Shown in pieces: positions 1-12,900 of a DNA stretch of 64,000 nt. The stretch comes from Styela clava (Eukaryota > Chordata > Ascidiacea > Stolidobranchia > Styelidae): the NCBI RefSeq assembly GCF_964204865.1, contig NC_135252.1, forward strand, positions 7,647,383-7,711,382, in the 5' to 3' direction. The notes beneath the pieces are model-generated. The model saw only the letters and a program-made list of their open reading frames with translations. It had not been told where the DNA came from and did no database searches. A program made the translations under genes and the position numbers. Every line of letters begins with the position of its first letter. The first letter of the stretch is position 1.

Positions 1-1910
1 TCATCAAACACTTTTCTCTCTTGGTCATACATCAAAACTGTATGTTCATTAAACTTGGAATTATTTTGCAAATCCTAAAATGCCAAAAAATGATTTGACG
101 CCCTCTTGTGGATTATTTTCGGAATTTCGAAAAATTATCGTTTTTGAAAGGGTGATTTCTCAAAAACCGCCAATAAAGGCATCACTACGACACATTCGGA
201 GTAAAGCAGATACCTTATAGATATGATTTCATTATGTCAGAACAGTAGCAGCACGTTGTGACTTGGTCATATATAATACCAAACATAGCGTGTATTTAAA
301 CTTTTATAAACAATGCAGACGTAAGATATTTAAAAACGGTTTGGTATTTTAACTAAATTTTCCAGATAATTTATCAAACTTCTTTTTCTCTTGGACATAC
401 ATATATACTATTCGTTCATTAAACTTGGAATAAGTTGCGGAAAGTATAAAATACCAAAAAGCATTTTACGTCCTTTTGTGGATTATTTTCAAAATTTCAA
501 AAAATTATCGTTATTGAAATAGCGATTTCTCGAAAACCGCCAATAAAGGCAGCATTACGACACATTTGGAGAGATTTTTTAAAATATTTCTAATAAAATT
601 GAAAATATACGCTATGTTTGGAATTATATATGGCCAAGTCAAAACGTGCTGCTACTGTTCTGACTCATTAAAATCGAATCTATAAGGTATCTGCTTCTCT
701 CCAAATGTGTCGTAATGCTGCCTTTATTGGCGGTTTTCGAGAAATCGCTATTTCAATAACGATAATTTTTTGAAATTTTGAAAATAATCCACGAGAGGAC
801 GTAAAATGCTCTTTGGTATTTTATACTTTCCGCAACTTATTCCAAGTTTAATGAACGTATAGTATATATGTATGTCCAAAAGAAAAAGAAGTTTGATAAA
901 TTATCTAGGAAATTTATTTGAAATACCAAACCGTTTTTAAATATGTTACGTCTGCATTGTTTATAAAAGTTTGAATACACGCTATGTTTGGTATTATATA
1001 TGGCCAAGTCAAAACGTGCTGCTACTGTTCTGACATAATGAAATCAAATCTATAAGGTATCTGCTTTACTCCGAATGTGTCGTAGTGATGCCTTTATTGG
1101 CGGTTTTTGAGAAATCGCCCTTTCAAAAACGATAATTTTTCGAAATTCCGAAAAAGATCCACAAGAGGGCGTCAAATCATTTTTTGGCATTTTAAGATTT
1201 GCCACTTATTCCAAGTTTAATGAACGCACAGTTGTGATATATGGCCAAGAGAGAAAAGTATTTGATGAATTATCCAGTAAATTTGGTTGAAATACCAAAC
1301 CGTTTTTAAATATGTTACATCTACATAGTTAATAAAATTGAAAATTATATGCTATGTTTGTATCATATCATGTATATCATGTATTGCCAAGTTAAAACGT
1401 GCTGCTACTGTTCTGACATATTAAAATCGAATCTATAGGGTATCTGCTTTTTCTTCGAATGTGTCGTAGTGCTGCATTTATTGGCGGTTTTTGAGAAATC
1501 GCCCTTTCGAAAACGATAATTTTGTGAAATTTATCAAAGAATCCACAAGAGGGCGTAAATTTTTTTTCAGTATTTCAGACTTTACTCAACTTATTCTAAG
1601 TTTAATGAAGTGCATTATTGTTGTGTGACAAAGAGAAAAATATCTTCTTTGATGAACTATCCAGTAAATTTAGTTGAAATACAAAATCAGTTTCAAATTT
1701 GTTGTATAAACATTGTTTTAAAAATTGAAGAATATACGCTATTTTTAGTATTATATATGGTCAAGTCAAAACGTGCTGAGACTGTTCTGACATATTGAAA
1801 TCGAATCTTTGAGGTTTCTACTTTTCACCAATGGTGTTGCAATGCTGCCTTTATTGGAGGTTTTCATGAAACGACCATGTTACACGACGAAAATTCAGTC
1901 ATTTTCTAAA
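1..1910. repeat. ~370 bp repeat array with head-to-head inversion
   Basis: A motif containing ACGCTATGTTTGG and CAAAACGTGCTGCTACTG recurs on the plus strand near 600, 968, 1335 and 1720 (spacing about 366, 367 and 390 bp). The same sequence runs in reverse complement through 1-590, so 1-1270 is an imperfect palindrome centred near 635 (position 1 pairs with about 1268, and 376 with about 897). The last copy decays after about 1800. No open frame of note. It could be a satellite edge or a foldback transposon; the left end is cut by the window. Confidence 0.85.
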
Positions 1911-3912
1911 CATCTCTCAAAGAATTATAAAAAAAATTTGTGCACTGTAACAGTCGCTTTAGCTTGTTTACTATATATTAACAATACGAGGAGTGTAGTT
2001 AATGATTGTTTTGCTTTAATTGCTATTGTGAAACTAATCAAAATATACACTTTCTTATAAAAATCATTGGGAACATTTCATTTTACGCGTGGGTATTTTC
2101 TGCGATTCTGTCAGTCACAATTTCGTGTTTTGCTGCTAGCTTCACAGAGGTGTGAAGTGGTCAAAGTGTGGCAAAGCTCGTATTATAGTACGCCTGTGGC
2201 GGGCTGTGGGTTGAGTGTGGCAAAGCTCGTATTACAGTATTATAGTACGGTACCGTATCAATTGTGGAATGTGGTCAAATGCTAGTACTGTAGGTAAACT
2301 GTAGAATGTGTGTCAAATGCTAGTACTGTACAGACTGTAGGTAAACTGTACTGTTAGTACAGTAGCAGTTGGACTCGCCGGTGTGGCGCATCGTGCGTTT
2401 TTGATATTTTTAGTGCTCAAATGTTGGGAAAAATACATAAATATTCTCTAGAAAGCATTTTTATTTGTGTAAGTGGCTTATTTTGCTCATGTTGTGTGAA
2501 TACAAGTACAGTCTACAGACGAAATTGGAGTAACGTTAGCGAAGTTAGACTGTTGACTTATGCGGCTGTGTGCGTTTGAATTTTTGAACTTTATTGGTAT
2601 TAAATGTTTTGAATGAGCACCTTTAAATATATTAAAACCTTCATACATCACAGTAACACTTATACCGTATATTCATGAATGTGAGCTTAGTAGTCTAACA
2701 CGCCTACGGCAACAAGAGGCAGACAACTCACCAGTCGAGCAATCGCTCTGCGATGTCGATGCTCGAGAAAAAATTAAATAAATGAAATGTTTATTGTGGC
2801 ACCAATTTATGCTTTAGAAAGAATAAAAACCGACGTAAGGGCGTTTACGGCCTAAATAACACGCTGATGAAAACATGGGCGATTTTAGCAGAAGGCAATT
2901 GCACGCTTTTTCAGTTTTCACATTTCCGTGCGAGTACAAAAATAAAATAATTATCATTGTTCCCGCGGCACAAATTTGAGATTTAAAAAAAATAAACACC
3001 AATGTGAAGGGCGTTCACGGCATAAATAAGACATCGCGTTGATGAAAACGAACGTTGATTTTAGCAGGAGGCAATTGCACATGTTATCGGCAACTTTTTC
3101 ACTTTTCAAAAAATTCAAAAGGGTTTCGACCCTGAACACCCCCCCCCCTGGCTGCGCCACTGCTCTCTCATATCGGGATCGTTATGATGAGAAAACGAAA
3201 GAAATAGCTTGCTCGACTTCGTTTAATAGTTTGCGTGTTTTGGACGACTATCTGTATATTTTAGCGGTTTTTATTACGTCACTGTGACATAATTTTTAGA
3301 TGACGTAGTCAGGTGAAGGTTAGAAATGACATGTGACACCAGACCTGAAGATTGAATGTAAATCCTGTCCTATGTTGGAATTTCGAAAAAAATTTATTTA
3401 AAAAAATTGTTAAGGAATATGTACTTTCTGGCTTTTCGAGCTAGTTTTCTAACTAAACATTGAACCAATATCCACAAAAGTAATTCAATAAAATGTTAGA
3501 AGAGTTTAAAAATACAAAATTTATGTTTTCCTCACTTTCTCAAAACAGTTACCTATTTCAAGCGATGATTGATTTTTGTGTTGAAACCCTCATCTTGGTA
3601 TTTCTTGCAATTATGCGAAGCTTCAACACAATGTGTGCTTTAATTATATATCAGTACATATGCACTTGGCAGTAATTATTATCTCAATATGAATTGCGAT
3701 TGATAATCTTTTTAAAAATTGATTATGCTTCGACTTTGGACAATAGATGAAAATAAATTCGCTTTGTCTGTATTATTTTATAGCTTATTAGATTTTCCAT
3801 TGTGTTATTCGGTTTTTCCATTGTGTTATTCGGGTAGGCCTATATAGAAATCACCAGAAGTGTTTTGGTATCTTCAGATTTTTACTTGTATATCTTCTTT
3901 GAATGCTTTATA
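1911..3912. other. Gene-free stretch with small duplications
   Basis: No coding region supported. There is a diverged tandem duplication of about 165 bp (about 2809-2922 and 2975-3110; both copies share AGGCAATTGCAC). A C-tract followed by GGCTGCGCCACTG ends at 3162 and resembles the right end of the hAT family at 18145-20042 and 53454-53861; no left end was found. Short open frames here have no recognisable protein signal. The zinc-finger promoter and any 5' UTR should lie at the right edge, but no motif could be assigned. Confidence 0.5.
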
Positions 3913-6900
3913 ATGGCATCCAGGCGAAAAAAATCTCGGCCGACAAAAATAGCTGAATTTGAGCCATTGATTGATATTGAACAAAACAGTGTTGATCAAG
4001 CTTTTTTTGACCAAGAAGCTATAGAAGATGATCAAGCTGCTAGAATTAAAAGGTTTCTTGAAGAGGAATCTGAAGGTACGAGGCACAGGATTGGAGTTTA
4101 TAATCTAATTGGTCTTATTTCATTACATATGACAGTGCGACACAGTTCCCAATTCCAAGCATAACATCCATATTCAAAAACATCAACAATAATGATGAAT
4201 ACAAACCCCTCCTTTACAAGCCACTCTAGCGTGTACCTATTCCCGGAAAATCACAAACCAGTACTGCCTAAGGAACTAAACTAAACTTGGATTTCTTGGA
4301 AAAAAATAATCAGATTCATCGAAGATTTTACTATAGCATTCGGGAGTTTTTAACAAAAAAGAATCAACGGGAATAAATAATCGCCAAATGACAGTCGAGG
4401 CTCATCCCGTTTAATTTATATTATCATCGCAACCACGATGGTGCGTTTCTGATGTCATTTTAGGTCTAAATATTGTGACATCTTGAAATTAGAGAACTGT
4501 GTCCTATTGTATGAGCAGAGATATGTAGTTGCGTAAAATTTAAACTATTAAACCCCAAGTTATTCAAAAATTGATTCATTCTTCAGGCTCCTGGTTGTTT
4601 AAACTTTTTTGTTCAGTTCTCCACTTAATTAAACCAAATTTTGACCACAATAATTTTGGCATGTGCGCGCTTTCATCAATTTTCTGTTGAAAATGCTCAG
4701 TTAACATAACATTCTACCTATTTGTACTTGGCATGTGAATCGAAAAATAGTGAAGAACCTCGATATAGCCTTCCGATTACAAACAATAGGATTATTTTCA
4801 AATTAAACTAAGTCAATATAAAATTGACCTAATTTTCAAATCTCTTTGCTTTGGTAAACAAGTCACAATCAATCCTGTTTGAGATGCACAGTTCAATTTC
4901 TGCTAATATTGGTAACGGATGAGAAACCAAAATTTCTTCATGTATGTGTTGGATTTTCAAATTGCGATTAGGCAGTTATTTATTTGCAAAAGAGATCATC
5001 ATTCGAATACTGCAAAATATTTTATCCTCGAAAATATTTCTTATTGAATAGCATTTCTTAATTATAATTTTGGTAAAACCTTTTTTTACATTGTGAGGTC
5101 TTTATTTTTATGTCATCGCTCATTATTGTCGTTAATTCAAATATTGACATTGGAGTGAATATTAAAATTTAAAACAAATTTTTTCATTTTCAGATACACC
5201 TGAAAATAGTTTCGAACAAATTAAGCAATCACCTGTGAAGAAAATTCTTGGGAATCCTGATAAATCAACAGTGTCCTCTACGTTGGATATTGTTGAAGGT
5301 ACCATTCATTCTAATCATTAACCCTTGTACTTGAAGTATGAAGATATGTTTATTCAACAATTGTAATACAAAGCATGCCTAATTAGATTAATATGAATTT
5401 ATTTAAACTTCCATTTTATTCAAATATCTTTGATGACTTTAAGACATTTTACCACCAGTTTAACAATGTCTTGGTTCTCAAACTTTCATTTTTGACCCTT
5501 TCCAATGGTTCTCAACACTTGTGGCCTCATGCTCTTCTATATAAATACCTTTTTTTGTTTCAACCTGTTTACACTTACGGTAATATTTTATGCGGGATGT
5601 TTAATAACAAAAACTAACAAACGAAAGCGAAATAAATGTATTAATAAATACCAAAATCACAGTCAATTACCGCATGTCCTCACATATAAGCCGACCCCCT
5701 AAAAACGGCCATAAAACAGTGAATTTATAAAAAATTTGCATATAAGCCGACCCTGCAAATTGTATATCACTGTGAGAACTTAGTATGGTTCGAGATTTAG
5801 CTGTTGAAATTATTAAGTTGGCATAATGTCATTTCATTTAAGTACGATTATATTGCGCGTATACCCCGAATTTTTGGCACTGCCGTAGTATGTAAACCAA
5901 GATGGCGGACACCTGAACATAATATGTGTACCAGGTTAGGGTGAGGCCATAATTTGAATCCAATTTTCTTTATTTTAGTTCTATTACGAGTTCGGGGACT
6001 AGCCAAGTGACTCACGAAGTATTTGTACCTGAAATTATGGCCTAACCCTAACCTGGTCTGCCATCTTGGTTCACTTACTTGGGGAGTACCGAATTTTTTA
6101 TTGCGATCAAATTTATGTATGTATATATGCTGACCCTTTAGTTTGCCAACTTTTGTTTTAAGTTTTAAACTCAGCTTATACACAAGGATATACAGTTTTT
6201 TAAATTTGTGTATTTGTCGCGGAATGGTACCAAGTGAAGGGCTCTGCACGTCACTCCCAACAATCGCTTAGAATCCATTCTTTGATACAATGTTCCAGGC
6301 TTTTAATATTTGTGCACCGGTTTAAACCAATTTTTTATGGTGAAATAAAATGAAAATTGCAAATGCAATAGGCAGTGACGTAAATTTGTGAATTATTATT
6401 AAATCTATTCACAGTTCTTTGGCTGGTGTCTATTTTCTTGAAATCGAGACACGTCCCGCGTCCTTAGATTTCAAGAACCCTTCTCGTTCTCAGTATTCTT
6501 GCACTTGCCAAAAGAGCCGCCTTTTGCAAAGATTCCAATCTATTAGGCAAGTTCATATCTTCTAAATACCCTTCTAGCTTGTTTGATATTGCACCCAATG
6601 CTCCAACAACAACGGGTATAATTCTCGTCTTTACATTCCATATTTTTCCAATTTCTCTCCTTAAATCTTGATATTTTTCTAATTTTTCTTTTTCCTTTAA
6701 TAAAATACGATGATCGGCCGGAACTGCTATATCGATTATCAAGCATGTGTTTTCAGATGAATTTATTACTACAATATCAGGCCTTCTGTGGGTAATGATG
6801 TGGTCTGTTTGTATGTTAAAATCCCAAAGAATCTTAACGTATCATTGTTCTGTGATTTTTCTGGAGTGTGGTCGTACCAATTATACTCTTTGTCAAGGCC

Positions 6901-9900
6901 GTATAGTTTGCAGAGTTCCCAATGAACAATTCTTGCTAGATTATCATGTCGATTTTTGTATTCACTTTGCGCCAATTTTGAGCATTCATACAATATATGA
7001 AAAACTGTCTCATCTCTTGCATCACACATTCTACATTTTGCAGAAACTCCCCGCTTTTCAATTTTTGCTTAAATAACATTCGTTCTCAGAGCCTGTTCTT
7101 GAGCAGCTGTTATCAAACCTTCCGTTTCCTTCTTTGTGTATCCTTTCTTTAGCCAATTCCATGAGTCCTCAACCATTATATTTTCAGTTTCACGAAGGTA
7201 TTTCCCATGTAACGGTTTTTCTTTCCATCTTTCCATTCTTTTATTTATTTTCCTTTCTTTAAATACGTTTGAGTCTTCGTCGCCACGCAAAATACCCTCA
7301 CGATATACGGCTTTCGTCAAAATATCTCCACTATTTTTTGCATACTCTGTCATACTTTTCTTCTCTGATTGAACACAGTCTTCAACACTCATTAATCCAC
7401 GGCCCCCCATTTGCCTTGGCAAATACAATCTGTCAACATCACCTCTGGGATGAAGCATTCTGTACATTGTTAAAAGTTTTCTTGACTTACGATCGAGTTT
7501 TTCAAGATCGTTTTTTGACCAACCAATAAAAACAGCGCTGTATCTAATTACCGAAACTGCACGTATGTTAATAGCTTTGATAATGTTACCGCCATTTAAT
7601 TTCAATTTTAGAATTTGTTTTAATCGTTTTGTACATTCATTAATGATCAGTTTCTTCATTTGATTTTCGTTTATCGAATTTGATTCCAATATTCCAAGGT
7701 ATTTGTATCCATTGCTTTCCTCGAGCTGGCTCATGCTATTCCCATCTGATAAACAAATTCCCACACTGTCAATAATTTTTCCCTTTTCATACTTAATACT
7801 GCGCATTTATCTATTCCAAAATCCATTCCAATATCTCGACTGAAAATGTGTACAGTTTTCACTAAAGAGTCTATTTCTTTGTCGTTTTTTTCAAATAGTT
7901 TCAAATCGTCCATGTACAAGAGATGGTTCAGCCGCTTCTTTCCTTTTTCTATGCAGTATGATTGTATTGTTTTTCTCAAAACCATCGTCAGTGGAATCAT
8001 ACACAGAACAAAAAGAAGTGGAGAAAGAGTATCGCCCTGAAATATTCCCCTTTTAATTTGAATTTCTCCGTAATGTTTTCCGTTTGCTGTCAAATTGCGT
8101 TCTCCATGTTTCCATACTGTTTATGACTAGCTTTCTCAAGTTTTTAGCTATTGCAAACAAATCCAGGCATTTGGAAATCCATGAATGGGGAATCATATCG
8201 TGAATTAATATTATTATTATTATGAATTGTTGATGTGACAGTGCCTTTGGACAGTCCAGATCATTCAGAAATTCAAAATCATTCATTTTTTCTGAGAAAA
8301 TGGTTTATAATGTAATTATATACATATGACTTTAATAAATATAATACAAAGATAGGCAAAATTAGTTTGTGATTCCAAATACATCAACCCTATTCAAGAT
8401 AAACTTTGTTATGCAGTATTGTGCACCTTTTTTGCTGAGTAGTATTTAGTAGTGCTAGTAGCAAGTTCGACCTTACTTGACATTACTTGTAACTGATACA
8501 ACATGATTGTTACCAACAGGATATTAAAGTGTTTCTAGTGTTTCTGTCTATTGATCAATATTTTGTAGGGATGATTTTAAGTTTTGTTTTTTATTTTTAG
8601 CGGTTGAAGCTGTAACAAAACATTTCACAAATTCATATCCAAATGGAACAATTCCTGCCAATTTACGATTCCATCAGCTCACATCAGATGATGACACAAT
8701 AGACTATACCATACAAGGTATTGGGATTTACTATAAAATTTCATGGCTTTATATTAAATTTAATTAAAGTATGAATAATAACATCCTTCAACTAACCCAT
8801 ATCTGTAATAGTTTCATTAGAAAAGCTAAATCTTTGGCTTTAAATTTGAATCGACTTGCCTGTTTAGTGTCAAAGACACAACATGCTTGTATTTGATAAA
8901 TAGAAGACTTAATAGGAAATATGCATTTCAAAATAAACCATAATACCTTCTATAGATTGATTTATGTTCGATTGTATGTTTAGAAAACGTAAGAACTACC
9001 ATACGGTTAATGCCATAGAAAATATCCAACTATTTTTGATAAAGACTCAATATGCAAATCATTATCCCTGCAACAAATGAAATTGCAGCAGGGAACAAAA
9101 AAGTCATGCTCTGTTTTCTTGAAATTCAGTGAATTGTACACTGAAAAGTGTGAAAACGCTTATTCATCTACTTTTAGTGTAGGATATTCCTTGTGATTTT
9201 CATATGTCATAGAGGTGAGGTACTTAATGAAATTAAATAGTGAATTAAAAATTTTGCACTTGTTAGCTTAGAATAAAATTGTAGAAAATTTTTTTGTGTG
9301 TGAAATATGTTCTTGAAATCTATGAACTAATGAGATATTGCTTCATCGTGACTTGGTTCCAAGATCTTTCTCAGAAAACTATATTACCTGTATTTTCTAT
9401 TGATTAGTCGGTAATACCATACTTATTGGCTCAAACAAAACCAATTTTAATTTTAACAGCTCAATCACATGGGATGACAAATGGAACTGCCTTAAGGCAA
9501 CCTTTAAAAGGTTTAGGAATGAAGAAAACAGGTCAGCAGAAGAAGATTATTATTTTTTTAATACCTTGCCTCGGAAAGTGGTAATATAAGTGCAGTGATA
9601 ACAAATTTTAGAGTTTAATTTTATGATCAATGACATACTTTTCAGTTTTTATATATGACTTTGATTGCCAATAATCCTATTAATACATATCTTCCACATA
9701 TAAAAATTTTGTTAGCGAAGTTGTATTTGATTCTTTGGCCCCGGAACGTGGTTATATCAGTGCAGTAATGACATAGATGATGGTCTGTTTCTGTGATTAA
9801 TTACATACTTTTCGCTTTTTAATTTTTATATAGGACTCTGATTGCCAATAATCTAATTAATACATATCTTCTACAGTAAAATATTAATATACATATCAAA

Positions 9901-12900
9901 ATTTTCTATGTCAAATTTGAAATCATAATATCGCTGTAACTTTTAATTAGCATTTTCTGGATTTATATTTCTCAACAAACTGATTTCCAATCATAGTAAT
10001 TTCAAATTATGTTTTGAAATTACTACAGTATATTAGTTTATCTAAAGAGATGTGGAATATAATTATCATGATATATATTATTTTATAAGTCATCTGGTTT
10101 ACTTAGGTTTATATTCTTGTTTGTGCATTTTACATTTATGTCTAAAATACATATGGAATTCCCCGAAACCTTATATTGCGGAACCCCCTATTGTAAAACC
10201 ATCACGTTTTCAATGGTTCTTTTTTTAATAATGCTTGTGGGCATGTTTGTGTTGACTATTTTGAATGTGTCTTGCCCTCTTGAATATTTACAGATAAAAA
10301 TTATATGAGAATTAAAATAAGGCTTCTCAAATGGATTATATGAACCACCATTTTCATTTGATGCCTGCTGGATTGCCCATGTAATACACTTTATGTGTAT
10401 TCTCGCTGTATACTACAAGTACTGTTGATTGAATTATATTGACAAAAAGCATTAAAATTTGGATGTAAGAGACTTTGGGAAGAATTTAGAATAATTCGTT
10501 TCCAAAATTGTAATTATGCGTTTGACTGCTGATAGATCTCGTCAGGTTATAAATTATGAAATATAACCAAAGAATCGTAACTTTCACACAATATGAGATT
10601 CCATCTCTATTCAAAATGTAAATGATTTATTTACCAGCTGTTACATGAGCCCGAGTGCAGAAAATACGGAAATATTGAATTTCTATATTTTGCTTCCTAT
10701 TTTTATCAATTTCATTACAAAGAAATGTTATATAAACAGCAGAAAGTACCAGCACAAACGAATTACAATACCAACAATTTTATATCTTGTCCTACTTTTT
10801 GAATACGAAGTGAACCTACACCCTCATGTCATTTATACAATTCTTTAAGCATTTGGCCGGAATTTCCTGACATTGCAGTGTCCATATTTGCACTTTGACC
10901 TTTATGTCCATATAAGTTTGAGCCATTGCTCCCTTGTATTGTAATACTCTAATATTCATTCATCTCCTACTTCGTTCCAGGTGAATCAATGCAGAAACAT
11001 TCAACTCATTACAAGTACTTGTTGGCTTTATCTATGCCAGGTCAGTAGCTTTATTATTTTTACAAGTCCAAAAAACTTGTTAGTTTGACTTACTCATATT
11101 TCACGGATTTCATAGCAAAAGAGTAAATGTTGAGATTACAAAAAATGTTTATTCAAAAATAATACAAAAAATAGGTACTTTCACAGCCTGTTTCAGGTTG
11201 ATAATCTAATCATAGTTTCAAGCACTATTCACCAAAGAAATTCAAAGTTGATAAAGGAGATCAAAAATATAAAAAAAATTATCATTTTCTGAAATCAGCT
11301 TTTTCTATATCGCCCTCCTGCGTTTAAGCCCTTGATTTGTGAAGTACTTCTACTGCATCTTTTTCTGTTTGTCTTCACGCCACTATATTTATCAAATTGA
11401 AGCTGAGTGAAAAAATCAATTTTTGAATATTGATCAAATACATTGACCAAGTTTTCCGACAACCATAATTTTACCCGGGCCATAACGATTTTTTATATTC
11501 TTTTCACCACAGGTGGGAGTATGCAAATTTTAATCATGTTTAGTCTATATTGTGTGTTCGGTATAGAATTGCTATTTCGGGTTTTGTTGTAGAGAACTGT
11601 ACTCACCTAAATTATCCAAGTATTGATTTGATTCTAATTGTTGGCTTTTTATATATACTGTAAATGGGACCTATTTAAATACCAGCAAGTTCAATATCAG
11701 TCGAAATTAGTTAAGCGAAATCAACTGCTTTTTCGAATGTAATTAGGATTTATGTACAGCTGGCACTGCACTTCATACCGCTTATTGTCAATACAGGGTG
11801 ATTCTCCCTAAAATAGACCCCATGAATTTTTTATGTCTTTCTGGGTGATCCCCCCAAAAATAGACCATATAAATTTCTTATGTCTTTATTTAATAACAAT
11901 TTATCTACTGTTTGTGTGTGATTGTTACCGAAAGTAATCTAAGACGATTTGCACAAAAATTACGTACTCTCCATAATATTTTTCGAATGACCTTGCGTCT
12001 GTTTTTTGAGTCACCCTGTAAGACTTGTATGTATATGCTGATTTCCTCTGATTTTAGCTTGTACGTCAGTAGAATTTTTATGTGTACTTGGATACTTAGT
12101 GGGGCACAATGTGGAATTGTTTGTATTTCTTGCAACTGTGTGTATGTGGTCCGAATAATGCTGTAATAATTTGACAAGCTTTGTAAATAATTGTTCAATA
12201 GTATCTGTAATAAAAAAGTTGACAATAGTGTGGCATGCAAATAACTGTAGATAATATTTTGGCTAGCATATCTCTCGACTTTTGATCTAATCATTACTAT
12301 GTGATATTTTAAGGAGTGAAAAGAGGACCTGCAAAACGTAGTAGAGTGAGAGATGAGGTAATCTTACTATTTTGATAAATTTTTTTTTTGGACAAATTTT
12401 TTTAGGGGGCGTGAATATAATTAAAAATAAAAATATTTGTTAGATTTGATTTTGCCTGCCTTGTTTCGGATATGTACATTTCTTTATTATGTACAGTGTA
12501 GGTATTTATTTTTGAAGTGGGGTGCGAGACTTGACTTGAAGAATATTCCAGCTTTTTCATTCAATTTCACAACTTGCAAATATATAGTATTTTCTGCTTC
12601 AATTTGGCACAAATATTTGTCACAATTTGTGAATAACAAATTACAAAAACAAGGGAAATACAGATTTTGTCCCAATTCACACTGGAATTCCATTATTAAA
12701 TCGTTTGGCAACAATTCAAACCAGTAGCCTATATTCCTCAAAAACTGTTCTAAAAGTTTAGGATTTTTTGATATTTCGAGAAGGATTGTCAGCATCCAAT
12801 ACAGTATATGCTTTAAATTTGAATGCATTTTAGTTTTATTGGTGAGAACTTGAATGTATCGAGTATATTCTCTTCAGGACTGTCCAAGATACACATGTGA

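Noticed and set aside
3134-3162. A complete hAT element ending at 3162
   Set aside because: Only the right end (C-tract plus GCTGCGCCACTG) is visible; no left end or target duplication was found.
5393-5702. Short open frames after zinc-finger exon 2
   Set aside because: Intronic, no similarity signal, and not joined by usable splice sites to flanking exons.
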